Positions 41,898 through 50,216 are shown, counted from the stretch's first letter. The stretch is DNA of 64,000 bases from SPCO01 sp964579825 (GCA_964579825.1 CAZOHT010000015.1:1-64000); one strand, 5' to 3'. The notes: a model not told the origin generated them from the sequence alone. Numbers and translations: made by a program.

Positions 41898-42661
41898 CGT
41901 TGCTCGTGTTCTCCGTTCGTTCGTTCCGGTCGTCGCCCGAGAGCCACGTGCCGGAGGCAGAGCCCCTTGGCCGGGGCGGCCGCCCCGTCGAGGGCCGGTC
42001 CGTCCCCGGCGAGTGCCGAGCGGACCGTATCGATATCCATCTGTCCGAGACCGACCTGCAGCAGGGCGGCCACGATGCGCCGGACCATCCCTCGGAGGAA
42101 CGCATCGGCCCGGACGTCGATCGTCACGAGCCGACCCTTCCTCCGCACCCGGACCGCCATGACGGTCCGGACCGGCGAGCGGTCCGTTGCCCCGAAGGCG
42201 CTGAAGTCGTGTCGGCCGATGAAGACCGACCCGGCCCGCTCCATCGCGGCGGTATCGAGCGGGGCTCGCACCCCGAGCGACTGGCGCTCGGCGAGCGGGC
42301 TGCGCGGCCCGTTCCAGACGGTGTAGCGATACTCCCGGTATCGCGCCGCATAGCGAGGGTTCCAACCTGGCGGGACGCGCCGCAGGTCCCGGATGGCGAT
42401 GTCCCCGGGAAGCCGGGCATCGAGTGCCCGTCCCAGTTCGTCGGCCTCCAGGCGCCCGTCCCAGGAGAAGGCGATGACCTGTCCCGTGGCGTGCACTCCG
42501 GCGTCCGTTCGGCCGGCCCCATCGACCTTCGACGTCGTCCCGTTGCCGAGACTGGCGAGCGTGGTCTCCAGGATCCCCTGGACCGTCCGTCGACCAGGTT
42601 GCACCTGGAAGCCGGCAAAGTCCGTGCCGTCATATTCCACCCGCGCGCGATAGCGCACCAC
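41894..42661 (-). CDS. truA: tRNA pseudouridine(38-40) synthase
   Basis: A 255-aa enzyme that isomerises uridines 38-40 in the anticodon arm. The catalytic Asp lies in DGAGRTDAGVHATGQVIAF. YDGTDFAGFQVQPGRRTVQG near the start and RADAFLRGMVRRIVAALLQV near the end are family marks. The start is GTG 42661 (a second GTG follows at once) with GAGAGGA upstream; the longer open frame overlaps rplQ and is not conserved. Confidence 0.93.
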   Translation of the reverse strand: MVRYRARVEYDGTDFAGFQVQPGRRTVQGILETTLASLGNGTTSKVDGAGRTDAGVHATGQVIAFSWDGRLEADELGRALDARLPGDIAIRDLRRVPPGWNPRYAARYREYRYTVWNGPRSPLAERQSLGVRAPLDTAAMERAGSVFIGRHDFSAFGATDRSPVRTVMAVRVRRKGRLVTIDVRADAFLRGMVRRIVAALLQVGLGQMDIDTVRSALAGDGPALDGAAAPAKGLCLRHVALGRRPERTNGEHEQR

Positions 42662-42695
42662 GGGTCCGTCCTCTCGGACGGTCGTCCCGGTCAGC

Positions 42696-43052
42696 TCAGA
42701 CGAGCTCGATCTGGACGATCTCGGCCGCGTCGCCGCGGCGCTGTCCGAGCTTGACGATCCGGGTGTAGCCGGATGTCCGGTCGGCGTATTTGGGTGCGAT
42801 CTCATCGAACAGCTTGGTCACGACCAGGGGCTCGTTCGGGAACTGGGAGACGACCGACCGTCGCGCGGCGAGGTCGCCCTTCTTCGCGAGCGTGATCATC
42901 TTCTCGACCCGGCTGCTGATCTCCTTGGCCTTCGCCTCGGTCGTCTTGACCCGCTCGTAGCGAAGGACGGAGACCGTCAGATTCTTGTACAGCGCGAGCC
43001 GGGGGCCTTGCTTGCGGCTGAGCTTGCGGCCGCCGATGCGGTGGGAGGCCAC
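42696..43052 (-). CDS. rplQ: Ribosomal protein L17
   Basis: A 118-aa 50S protein near the peptide exit tunnel. The start RIGGRKLSRKQGPRLALYKN and TTEAKAKEISSRVEKMITLA are characteristic; SGYTRIVKLGQRRGDAAEIV closes the domain. It lies 3 nt after rpoA in the usual alpha-operon order. Confidence 0.97.
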   Translation of the reverse strand: MASHRIGGRKLSRKQGPRLALYKNLTVSVLRYERVKTTEAKAKEISSRVEKMITLAKKGDLAARRSVVSQFPNEPLVVTKLFDEIAPKYADRTSGYTRIVKLGQRRGDAAEIVQIELV

Positions 43053-43055
43053 GGG

Positions 43056-44045
43056 TCAGCCCTCCCCCTCGTCGTCGAACGGCGCATCGTCCTCGACGTC
43101 GTCGAGGCCGTCGGTCTCCGAGTCCGGGATGATGAAGCCGCGCATGCGCAGGCGCTCCTTCATCTCGTCGAGCGACTTCTTGCCGAAGTTGCGCATCCGG
43201 AGCAGATCGTCGTCCTTGAGCTGGAGCAGCTGGCCGACCTTGACGATGTTGTTGCGCTTGAGCGAGTTGTACGCCCGCATCGGCAGGTCGAGTTCCTCGA
43301 TCGGCATGTCCAGCATGTTGGCCGGGATCGCGGCGGCGCCCGGGGCGGCCGAGGCGGGCGCGGCGGCCATGCCGATGGTGACGAACGGACGGAACTGGTT
43401 GACCAGGATCTCGGCGGAGCGGCTGAGCGCCTCCTCCGGGCTGATCGTGCCGTCGGTCTCGATCTCGATCGTGAGCTTGTCGAAGTTGGTCATCTGACCG
43501 ACGCGCATGCTCTCGACCTGGTAGTTGACCTTGCGGACCGGGGTGAAGATCGCGTCGACCGCGATGACGCCGATCGGGAGCGCCTCAGCGCGCTCGGCGC
43601 CCAGGTAGCCCACGCCGCGCTCGACGGTCAGGTCCATCTCGATCGTGACGTCGTCGGTGTCGAGCGTCATCAGGACGAGATCCGGGTTGACGATCTCGAC
43701 GTCGGCCGACTCGGCGATGTCCGCCGCGGTGACCGCACCGGCGCCGCTCTTGATCAGGCGGAGCGGGACGGGGTGACCGGCGTAGCTCTTGAGCCGCAGC
43801 TTCTTGACGTTCAGGACGATCTGGGTGACGTCTTCCTTGACGCCCGGGATCGTCGAGAACTCCTGGTAGATGTCACGGATCTGGATGCTGGTGACGGCCG
43901 CGCCCTCGAGCGAGGACAGCAGGACCCGGCGAAGGGCGTTGCCCAGGGTCACGCCATAGCCCGCCTGCAAGGGGCCGGCTTCGTACTTGGCGTACGTGCC
44001 GACTTCCTCGATGGGCTCGATCTGCGGGGTCTCGAGTTCGATCAT
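43056..44045 (-). CDS. rpoA: RNA polymerase alpha subunit
   Basis: A 329-aa subunit that nucleates RNA polymerase assembly. The N-terminal dimerisation domain has YGVTLGNALRRVLLSSLEGA and IRDIYQEFSTIPGVKEDVTQ. The C-terminal helix-hairpin-helix domain (LPMRAYNSLKRNNIVKVGQL, LLRMRNFGKKSLDEMKERL) binds UP elements and activators. The linker is Ala/Pro-rich. The last about 22 residues form an acidic tail (DSETDGLDDVEDDAPFDDEG), not usual in E. coli or Bacillus. Confidence 0.97.
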   Translation of the reverse strand: MIELETPQIEPIEEVGTYAKYEAGPLQAGYGVTLGNALRRVLLSSLEGAAVTSIQIRDIYQEFSTIPGVKEDVTQIVLNVKKLRLKSYAGHPVPLRLIKSGAGAVTAADIAESADVEIVNPDLVLMTLDTDDVTIEMDLTVERGVGYLGAERAEALPIGVIAVDAIFTPVRKVNYQVESMRVGQMTNFDKLTIEIETDGTISPEEALSRSAEILVNQFRPFVTIGMAAAPASAAPGAAAIPANMLDMPIEELDLPMRAYNSLKRNNIVKVGQLLQLKDDDLLRMRNFGKKSLDEMKERLRMRGFIIPDSETDGLDDVEDDAPFDDEGEG

Positions 44046-44054
44046 GAGGGCGGG

Positions 44055-44681
44055 TTACCTCGAGTAGTACTCGACCACGAGCTGCTCGTTGAGATCGAGC
44101 GGCATCTGGTCGCGGCTGGGCGGGGTGACCACGGAACCGGCGAGGTTCGCGGCATCGATGGTGAGCCACTCCGGCGCCTGGTGGTTGCGGAGGGTCTCCT
44201 TGGCGATCTTGAACGGCTCGCGAGCGCGGTGCGTCTCGCGGACCTCGATCCTGTCGCCGGGGCGGGTCTGGAACGACGACACGTTGGTGGGCCGTCCGTT
44301 GACCGAGAAGTGGCCGTGATTGACGAGCTGACGGGCCTGGGCCCGGGACGTCGCGAGGCCCATCCGGTAGACGACGTTGTCCAGCCGGAGCTCGAGCGAA
44401 CGCAGGAGGTTCTCACCGGTCACGCCGGGACGGCTCTCCGCGTCGACGAAGTAGTTGCGGAACTGGCGCTCGAGGACGCCGTACGTGCGGCGGACCTTCT
44501 GCTTCTCGCGCAGCTGCAGGCCGTACTCGCCGACCTTGCGACGGCGGACGCCGTGCTGGCCGGGCGGGGTGGGCCGGCGCTCGAACGAGCACTTCTTCGT
44601 GTAGCAGCGCGTGCCCTTCAGGAAGAGCTTGGCGCCCTCCCGCCGGCAGAGGCGGCAGACGGATTCGGTGTAACGGGCCAT
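44055..44681 (-). CDS. rpsD: Ribosomal protein S4 (zinc-ribbon form)
   Basis: A 208-aa 30S assembly-initiating protein. The N-terminus has four cysteines (CRLC and CYTKKC regions, residues about 9-31), the zinc-binding form. FERRPTPPGQHGVRRRKVGE follows. The S4 RNA-binding domain is LRLDNVVYRMGLATSRAQAR then QLVNHGHFSVNGRPTNVSS. In E. coli S4 represses the alpha operon; no such site is evident here. Confidence 0.97.
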   Translation of the reverse strand: MARYTESVCRLCRREGAKLFLKGTRCYTKKCSFERRPTPPGQHGVRRRKVGEYGLQLREKQKVRRTYGVLERQFRNYFVDAESRPGVTGENLLRSLELRLDNVVYRMGLATSRAQARQLVNHGHFSVNGRPTNVSSFQTRPGDRIEVRETHRAREPFKIAKETLRNHQAPEWLTIDAANLAGSVVTPPSRDQMPLDLNEQLVVEYYSR

Positions 44682-44696
44682 GGGTCCTCTGCGTTC

Positions 44697-45092
44697 CTAG
44701 ACTCGGCGCCGCTTGGGCGGGCGGCAACCGTTATGCGGGATCGGCGTGACGTCGGTGATGGCGCTGACCTCCAGGCCGGCGGTCTGGAGCGACCGGATGG
44801 CCTGCTCGCGACCGGCGCCGGGGCCCTTCACGTAGACCTCGACCTGGCGCATGCCGTGCTCCATGGCCCGCTTCGCGGCGCCATCGGCCGACAACGCGGC
44901 GGCGTACGGCGTGCTCTTGCGGGAACCCTTGAAGCCGGCCACGCCGGCGGAGCCCCAGCTGATGACCGCCCCGTTGAGGTCCGTGATGGTGATGATCGTG
45001 TTGTTGAACGTGGCCTGGATGTGAACGTGACCCTGGGGCACGTTCTTCTTCTCACGCCGACGCTGCTTGACGACCTTCTTGCGTTCCGCCAT
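44697..45092 (-). CDS. rpsK: Ribosomal protein S11
   Basis: A 131-aa platform protein of the 30S subunit. Conserved: GHVHIQATFNNTIITITDLN, AVISWGSAGVAGFKGSRKST, VKGPGAGREQAIRSLQTAGL and the basic end NGCRPPKRRRV. The N-terminal 18 residues are very Lys/Arg-rich. It lies 17 nt after rpsM and 15 nt before rpsD. Confidence 0.97.
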   Translation of the reverse strand: MAERKKVVKQRRREKKNVPQGHVHIQATFNNTIITITDLNGAVISWGSAGVAGFKGSRKSTPYAAALSADGAAKRAMEHGMRQVEVYVKGPGAGREQAIRSLQTAGLEVSAITDVTPIPHNGCRPPKRRRV

Positions 45093-45109
45093 GCCTGGTC
45101 AGTCCCTCG

Positions 45110-45481
45110 TCACTTCTTGCGCCGCACGCCGACCGTCTTCTTCGGTCCGCGCCGCTGGCGAGCGTTGGTCTTCGTCCGCTGACCACGGACCGGCAGGTTG
45201 CGTCGATGACGCAGGCCGCGGTACGAGCCGATCTCGGTGAGACGCTTGATATTGAGGGCGACCTCGCGACGCAGGTCGCCTTCCACCTTGTAGCGGCGGT
45301 CGATCAGCTCTCGAAGCCGGTTGACCTGCTCCTCGGTGAGGTCGCGGACCCGGGTATCCGGGTTGATGTTGGTCTGGGCGAGGATCTTCTGGCTGGTGGG
45401 CAGGCCGATCCCGAAGACGTACGTGAGGGCGATCTCGACGCGCTTCTCGCGCGGGATGTCGACGCCGGCGATTCGTGCCAT
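45110..45481 (-). CDS. rpsM: Ribosomal protein S13
   Basis: A 123-aa head protein of the 30S subunit that touches tRNA and the 50S. The start ARIAGVDIPREKRVEIALTY, GIGLPTSQKILAQTNINPDT and the end YRGLRHRRNLPVRGQRTKTN then ARQRRGPKKTV are typical. It lies 3 nt after rpmJ. Confidence 0.97.
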   Translation of the reverse strand: MARIAGVDIPREKRVEIALTYVFGIGLPTSQKILAQTNINPDTRVRDLTEEQVNRLRELIDRRYKVEGDLRREVALNIKRLTEIGSYRGLRHRRNLPVRGQRTKTNARQRRGPKKTVGVRRKK

Positions 45482-45484
45482 CGG

Positions 45485-45598
45485 TTACCCCTGCCGCTGC
45501 TTGTGCTTGGGATTGGTGCAGATGACCATCACGGTGCCGTGGCGACGGATGACCTTGCAGTTGTCGCAGCGCGCCTTGACGGAAGCTCTGACTTTCAA
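45485..45598 (-). CDS. rpmJ: Ribosomal protein L36
   Basis: A 37-aa 50S protein that is easy to miss because it starts at TTG 45598. The protein begins MKVRASVKARCDNCKVIRRH and ends ICTNPKHKQRQG. The zinc ligands C-x2-C, then Cys and His (CTNPKH), are present. GAGGA lies about 7 nt upstream. Position between infA and rpsM is canonical. The next-longer upstream frame contains no better start. Confidence 0.93.
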   Translation of the reverse strand: MKVRASVKARCDNCKVIRRHGTVMVICTNPKHKQRQG

Positions 45599-45635
45599 CG
45601 GATCCTCGATCGTGTGTCGTGTGGCCGTGGGTCGG

Positions 45636-45854
45636 CTACTTGAGTCGGTAGGTGATTCGTCCGCGTGTCAGGTCGTACGGCGACAGCTCCACGCGGACAC
45701 GGTCGCCGGGCAGGATCCGGATGAAGTTCATCCGCAGCTTGCCGCTGATGTGGGCGAGCACCCGATGGCCGTTCTCCAGCTCGACCGCGAACATGGTGTT
45801 CGGGAGCGGCTCGATGACCGTTCCCTCGACTTCGATCGCGTCCTTCTTGGCCAC
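45636..45854 (-). CDS. infA: Translation initiation factor IF-1
   Basis: A 72-aa S1/OB-fold protein that occupies the ribosomal A site during initiation. It reads AIEVEGTVIEPLPNTMFAVE, then LENGHRVLAHISGKLRMNFI and a C-terminal SPYDLTRGRITYRLK, nearly canonical. It is preceded by GAAAGGGAAG, a hairpin and a candidate promoter in the 104-nt gap after map. Confidence 0.97.
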   Translation of the reverse strand: MAKKDAIEVEGTVIEPLPNTMFAVELENGHRVLAHISGKLRMNFIRILPGDRVRVELSPYDLTRGRITYRLK

Positions 45855-45885
45855 AGGTGTTCGTGCTTCCCTTTCTCACGCGCAG

Positions 45886-45907
45886 TGTCGGCCCGAGCGG
45901 GCCGACA
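45886..45907 (-). terminator. Strong hairpin between map and infA
   Basis: TGTCGGCCCG (45886-45895), AG, CGGGCCGACA (45898-45907) form a perfect 10-bp inverted repeat (9-bp stem with a 4-nt loop in practice). It lies 51 nt beyond the map stop and 31 nt before infA. No U-tract follows. It could terminate or process the upstream message, or stabilise the infA mRNA. Confidence 0.45.
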
Positions 45908-45918
45908 CACGAACGCGT

Positions 45919-45947
45919 AGCGTATCAAAGTCGGACCATCCCGGCAA
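45919..45947 (-). promoter_or_regulatory. Candidate internal promoter for infA-rpmJ-alpha operon
   Basis: On the minus strand TTGCCG (45942-45947) is 17 bp from TACGCT (45919-45924). Transcription would start near 45912, upstream of the hairpin, giving a structured leader of about 58 nt for infA. Confidence 0.3.
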
Positions 45948-45958
45948 CCGTCCGACCC

Positions 45959-46723
45959 TCACAGGGCCGTCAGGATCAGCGGGCCGGACTCGGTGATGGC
46001 GATGGTGTTCTCGAAGTGGGCCGCCAGCGACCCGTCGCGGGTGACGATGGTCCAGTCGTCCGGCGCCAGGAACGCCTCGTGGCGCCCGAGCGTGAACATC
46101 GGCTCGATGGCGAGACACAGGCCCGGCTCGAGCTTGCGGCCCGGCCGCCCCGTGCGGTAGTTGGGGACCTGCGGCTCCTCGTGCATCTCGGTCCCGATGC
46201 CGTGGCCGACGAACTGGCGGATGATGCCGAACCCGTACGGGAGGGCGACGTCCTCGACCGCGGCGGAGATGTCCTCGATGTGGTTGCCGGGCACGGCGGC
46301 GGCGATCCCGGCCAGCATCGCCGCCTCGGTCGCCTCGATGAGGTCGCGGGTGGCCGGGGGCGGATCGCCGAGGAAGAACGTCCGGGCGGCGTCACCGTGC
46401 CATCCGTCGAGGATGGCGCCGGCGTCGACCGACACGATCTGGCCGGTCTTGAGCGTCCGCTCACCCGGGATCCCGTGGACGATCTCCTGGTCGATGGAGA
46501 TGCACACGCTGGCGGGGAACGGACGGCGCGGATTGGCGCCCGGATAGCCCTTGAACGAGGGGATGGCGCCGGAGCGCCGGATGTGCGCCTCGGCCAGTTC
46601 GTCCAGGTGCGCGGTGGAGACACCCGGCGCCAGCGCTTCGCCGATCAGGTCGAGGACCTCGGCGACGATCCGACCCGCCTTGCGCATGCGTTCGATCTCG
46701 GCTCGTGACTTGCGGGTGACCAT
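45959..46723 (-). CDS. map: Methionine aminopeptidase type I
   Basis: A 254-aa dinuclear metal enzyme that removes N-terminal Met from new proteins. Metal and catalytic residues: QEIVHGIPGERTL (His), IVSVDAGAILDGWHGDAART (two Asp), FVGHGIGTEMHEEPQVPNY (His), LAIEPMFTLG (Glu) and HFENTIAIT (Glu). ATG 46723 shares TGATG with the adk stop, which fixes the start. Confidence 0.96.
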   Translation of the reverse strand: MVTRKSRAEIERMRKAGRIVAEVLDLIGEALAPGVSTAHLDELAEAHIRRSGAIPSFKGYPGANPRRPFPASVCISIDQEIVHGIPGERTLKTGQIVSVDAGAILDGWHGDAARTFFLGDPPPATRDLIEATEAAMLAGIAAAVPGNHIEDISAAVEDVALPYGFGIIRQFVGHGIGTEMHEEPQVPNYRTGRPGRKLEPGLCLAIEPMFTLGRHEAFLAPDDWTIVTRDGSLAAHFENTIAITESGPLILTAL

Positions 46724-47388
46724 CAGCGTCCCCTCGCCGGAAGCTCGGTCAGCGTGTCGAGCAGGGCGGCCGTGACGGCGTCGATGGACTGCAGCCCATC
46801 GATCGTCCGAAGCACGCCGGTCTCGCGGTAGTGGTCGACGACTTCCGCCAGGCTGTCGAGCTGGCCGGTCAGCCGAGCGCGGATGGTGTCCGGCCGGTCG
46901 TCCTCGCGCTGGATGAGCGGCGAGCCGTCCAGGTCGCACTGGCCCGCGACGCGTGGCGGGTTGGATTGCTCGTGGTAGACGTGGCCAGCGTCTCGACAGA
47001 TCCAGCGACCGGACAGGCGCCGGACCAGTTCGTCGAGCGGGACGTCGACATGGATGGCCAGGTCGACCTGCGACGACCGGCCGGCCAGGGCGGCATCGAG
47101 GGCCTCGGCCTGCGCGCGGTTGCGCGGGAAACCGTCGAGGATGGCGCCGCCCACGGCATCCGGTGCCTGGAGGCGGGCCAGGAGCATGCCGATGGTGATC
47201 TCGTCGGGTACCAGTTGGCCACGCTCCATGTGGCGGCGCGCCTCGAGCCCGATCGGCGACCCATCACGGACGGCCGCCCGGAAGAGGTCGCCGGTGGCGA
47301 CGTGCGGGATGCCGAGGCGCGCCGTCAACTGCGCCGCCTGCGTCCCCTTGCCGGCCCCGGGAGCCCCAAGCAGGACGATCACCGTCAT
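46723..47388 (-). CDS. adk: Adenylate kinase with a reduced LID zinc site
   Basis: A 221-aa long-form adenylate kinase balancing ATP, ADP and AMP. P-loop LLGAPGAGKGTQAAQL, AMP-site HVATGDLFRAAV and GGAILDGFPRNRAQAEAL are clear. The LID reads RWICRDAGHVYHEQSNPPRV then CDLDG; the usual four-Cys zinc site is Cys-Asp/Cys-Asp here, so metal binding is uncertain. ATG 47388 was chosen because the P-loop starts at once; an in-frame start seven codons upstream is possible. Confidence 0.95.
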   Translation of the reverse strand: MTVIVLLGAPGAGKGTQAAQLTARLGIPHVATGDLFRAAVRDGSPIGLEARRHMERGQLVPDEITIGMLLARLQAPDAVGGAILDGFPRNRAQAEALDAALAGRSSQVDLAIHVDVPLDELVRRLSGRWICRDAGHVYHEQSNPPRVAGQCDLDGSPLIQREDDRPDTIRARLTGQLDSLAEVVDHYRETGVLRTIDGLQSIDAVTAALLDTLTELPARGR

Positions 47389-47455
47389 GCGCCGGTCCTG
47401 GCGGCCCATCCCTTCGTCGCCGCATGCGCGCGCTCGCTCAGGCCGGTCTCGAAGG

Positions 47456-48736
47456 TCATCGGATGAACCCTTCGTAGTTCCTCATCATCAGCTGGGCTTC
47501 GATCTGCTTCATCGTCTCGACGACGACCGACACGACGATCAGCAGGCTGGTGCCCCCAAGGCCGATCGCCCCGAGCTCCGGGACGAGGATGGACATGAGG
47601 TTGGGCGACACCGCGACGATGGCGAGGAAGAGCGCACCGGCGAAGGTGATCCGGGTGACCACGCGCGCCAGGTAGTCCTGGGTGGGCCGTCCCGGCCGGA
47701 TGCCGGGGATGAACCCACCGTTCTTGCGCAACTGTTCGGCCGTCTCGTCTGGCTTGAACGTGAACGCGGTGTAGAAGTAGGTGAAGCCCATCGTCAGCAG
47801 GAAGTAGAGGACCACGTAGAACGGCGAGTTCGGGCTGAAGAAGTTGAACACCGCCGTCGCGATGGACGACACGATCTGGATCTCGGAATTCATGAAGTAC
47901 GAGGCCAGCTGCGACGGGAACAGCAGGATGCTGACCGCGAAGATGATCGGGATCACGCCGGCCTGGTTGACCCGGAGGGGCAGGAAGGTCTGGCCACCCG
48001 AGTACATCCGGCGGCCGCGGACGCGGCTGGCGTACTGGATCGGGATCCGGCGCTGCCCTTCCTGGATGTAGATGATCACGCCGACCGCGGCGACCGCGAC
48101 GACCGCGAAGGCGACGAAGGTCGCGATGTTCGGGCTCGCGATGAACGCCCCGACCGCGCCGGGCGCTCGGCTCACGATGCCGGCGAAGATGATGAAGCTG
48201 ATGCCGTTGCCGATGCCCCGCTCGGTGATCAGTTCGCCTACCCACATCAGGGCGATGGCCCCGGCGGTCAACGTCGCGATCTGGGTCAGCGTCTCGAAGC
48301 TGGCCAGGTCGAACCCGCCGGTCAGGACACCCTGGGAATTGAGCAGTGCCAGGAAGCCGTACGCCTGGAGGATGGCCAGGGGCACGGTCAGGTAGCGGGT
48401 GTACTGGGTGATCTTGTTCCGGCCGTACTCGCCTTCCCGGCTCAACGCCTGGAGGCTGGGGACGACACCCTGCATCAGCTGCATGATGATCGAGGCGTTG
48501 ATGTACGGGTTCATGCCGAGGGCCACGACCGAGAAGGCCGCCAGCCCACCGCCCGAGAACAGGTCGAGCAGCCCGAACAGCGGGTTGCCCTCGAGGAACG
48601 CCTTGAGTTGCTCCGGGTCGACGCCCGGGACCGGCACGGACGCCAGCAACCGGAAGACGATCAGAAGTCCGAGGACATACAGGACGCGCCGACGGATGTC
48701 GGGCGCGCGAAAGGCGTTCAGCAGCGAGTCGAACAC
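47456..48736 (-). CDS. secY: Preprotein translocase subunit SecY
   Basis: A 426-aa ten-helix channel of the Sec translocon. It opens with RAPDIRRRVLYVLGLLIVFR and LLASVPVPGVDPEQL. The plug-region LFGLLDLFSGGGLAAFSVVA, LGMNPYINASIIMQLMQGVV, RITFAGALFLAIVAVSPNL and the last-loop GTSLLIVVSVVVETMKQIEA are conserved. It lies 4 nt after rplO in the spc operon. secE and secG are not in the window. Confidence 0.97.
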   Translation of the reverse strand: MFDSLLNAFRAPDIRRRVLYVLGLLIVFRLLASVPVPGVDPEQLKAFLEGNPLFGLLDLFSGGGLAAFSVVALGMNPYINASIIMQLMQGVVPSLQALSREGEYGRNKITQYTRYLTVPLAILQAYGFLALLNSQGVLTGGFDLASFETLTQIATLTAGAIALMWVGELITERGIGNGISFIIFAGIVSRAPGAVGAFIASPNIATFVAFAVVAVAAVGVIIYIQEGQRRIPIQYASRVRGRRMYSGGQTFLPLRVNQAGVIPIIFAVSILLFPSQLASYFMNSEIQIVSSIATAVFNFFSPNSPFYVVLYFLLTMGFTYFYTAFTFKPDETAEQLRKNGGFIPGIRPGRPTQDYLARVVTRITFAGALFLAIVAVSPNLMSILVPELGAIGLGGTSLLIVVSVVVETMKQIEAQLMMRNYEGFIR

Positions 48737-48740
48737 GGGA

Positions 48741-49466
48741 TCAGACGTTCAGGTCGTCAGACGGCGTCGTGGTCTCGGAGTCGATCCCGGTCTCGGTCGG
48801 AGCCGCGGCGGCGTCTGCCTCGACGGCCTCGGGGACGTCGCCGGAGGTCTCGGTCGCGGCGGCCTTGGCCTTGCGCGGCTTGGCCGGCTTGGCGTCGACG
48901 GGAGCCGGTCCCGCGTCGACCACCACCGGCTCCAGGCCGAGAGCGGCGAGTGGCTCGGTCGGCATCTCGAGGACGTTCACGACCCCACCGGCCGCCTCGA
49001 TCTTCGTCCGAGCGGACGCGGTGAACGCATCGGCCACGACGAACAACGGGACGGTCAGCTCGCCGGCGCCAAGGATCTTGAGCGGCTTGTTCAACGTGCG
49101 GACGAGGCCGACGGCGCGCAGGATGTCCTGGTTGACCGTGATCTGGCCGCCGCCCTTGGCGCCCTTCTTGGCCGGCGCCTCGGCCTGCTCGAACGCGCCG
49201 CGAGCGACGAGCGCGTCGATGGCGCCGACGTTGACGATCTCGTATTCGATCCGGAACCGGTTCTTGAACCCACGGAGCTTGGGGATGCGCACGTGGAGCG
49301 GCGTCTGGCCGCCCTCGAACCACGGCGGGATGGAGCCGCCGGCTCGCGCCTTCTGGCCCTTCGTGCCGCGTCCCGCGGTCTTGCCCTTGCCGGCCGCGAT
49401 GCCGCGGCCGACCCGGATGCGGGCCTTGCGCGAGCCCTCGGCGGGCTGGAGGTCGTGGAGTTTCAT
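48741..49466 (-). CDS. rplO: Ribosomal protein L15 with long acidic tail
   Basis: A 241-aa L15; typical length is about 145-160. The core has KLHDLQPAEGSRKARIRVGR, AGRGTKGQKARAGGSIPPWF and EGGQTPLHVRIPKLRGFKNR. After about residue 165 an extra tail follows, first Lys/Ala/Pro-rich (KPAKPRKAKAAATE), then acidic (SGDVPEAVEADAAAAPTET). The tail is probably disordered and on the ribosome surface. ATG overlaps the rpmD stop as ATGA. Confidence 0.96.
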   Translation of the reverse strand: MKLHDLQPAEGSRKARIRVGRGIAAGKGKTAGRGTKGQKARAGGSIPPWFEGGQTPLHVRIPKLRGFKNRFRIEYEIVNVGAIDALVARGAFEQAEAPAKKGAKGGGQITVNQDILRAVGLVRTLNKPLKILGAGELTVPLFVVADAFTASARTKIEAAGGVVNVLEMPTEPLAALGLEPVVVDAGPAPVDAKPAKPRKAKAAATETSGDVPEAVEADAAAAPTETGIDSETTTPSDDLNV

Positions 49467-49672
49467 GCCTTCTCCCCGGAGTCGCCGTCGGCGATCTCCT
49501 CGACGGTCACGAGGAACCGGACCTGGCGGACCATCCCACGGGTCGCGGGATTGTCGTTGATCGTGCTCGTGCTGCCGATGCCGTTCAGGCCCAGCGCGCG
49601 GACGGTCGCCCGGTTCCGCGCGATGTGGCTGATGGTGCTCTTGACCTGGGTGACCTTCAGCTTAGCGGCCAT
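49463..49672 (-). CDS. rpmD: Ribosomal protein L30
   Basis: A 69-aa 50S protein. KLKVTQVKSTISHIARNRAT and ALGLNGIGSTSTINDNPATR then GMVRQVRFLV match the family. It starts inside the last 11 nt of rpsE and overlaps rplO by 4 nt. The final EEIADGDSGEKA is a short acidic end. Confidence 0.95.
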   Translation of the reverse strand: MAAKLKVTQVKSTISHIARNRATVRALGLNGIGSTSTINDNPATRGMVRQVRFLVTVEEIADGDSGEKA

Positions 49673-50201
49673 CGGCCACCTCCGTCCCCGGCGCCGGCTG
49701 GCCGGAGATCCGGCTGTACAGCTTCACGCCGCGGCGGGCGCCCAGCTCCTCGGCCGAGTGGAGCTCGGACAGGGCCTGGATGGTCGCCTTGGTGACGTTG
49801 ACCGGGTTGGTCGAGCCGTACGTCTTGGACAGGATGTCGCGGACACCGGCGGCCTCCAGGACGGCCCGCACGGACCCACCGGCGATGACGCCGGTGCCCT
49901 GCGACGCCGGCTTCAGCATGACCCGGCTGGCGCTGAACTCGGTGCTGACCTCGTGGGGGATCGTCGTCCCGACCATCGGGATCCTGATGAGGTTCTTCTT
50001 CGCGTCCTCGACACCCTTGCGGATGGACTCGGGGACCTCGCCGGCCTTGCCGAGACCGACCCCGACGTGGCCCGCGCCGTCCCCGACGACGATGACCGCG
50101 CTGAAGCTGAAGCGGCGGCCACCCTTGACGACCTTCGCGACGCGGTTGATCTGGACGACGCGCTCCTCGAGCGCGAGCTTATTGGGGTCGATCCGTGCCA
50201 C
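49662..50201 (-). CDS. rpsE: Ribosomal protein S5
   Basis: A 179-aa 30S protein important for decoding accuracy and mRNA unwinding. ERVVQINRVAKVVKGGRRFS, VIVVGDGAGHVGVGLGKAGE, MLKPASQGTGVIAGGSVRAV and GSTNPVNVTKATIQALSELH are the usual blocks. It overlaps rpmD by 11 nt. Confidence 0.97.
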   Translation of the reverse strand: MARIDPNKLALEERVVQINRVAKVVKGGRRFSFSAVIVVGDGAGHVGVGLGKAGEVPESIRKGVEDAKKNLIRIPMVGTTIPHEVSTEFSASRVMLKPASQGTGVIAGGSVRAVLEAAGVRDILSKTYGSTNPVNVTKATIQALSELHSAEELGARRGVKLYSRISGQPAPGTEVADGR

Positions 50202-50216
50202 TGTGGCTCCTTCCGA

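Noticed and set aside
43008..45182. A 724-codon open frame on the plus strand, antisense to rpoA-rpsD-rpsK
   Set aside because: Very long antisense frames are expected at about 70% G+C because stop codons are rare. The translated composition is Arg/Asp/His-rich and unlike any protein, and the opposite strand carries certain genes. The same holds for similar frames antisense to fusA, tuf, ppdK and the dehydrogenase.
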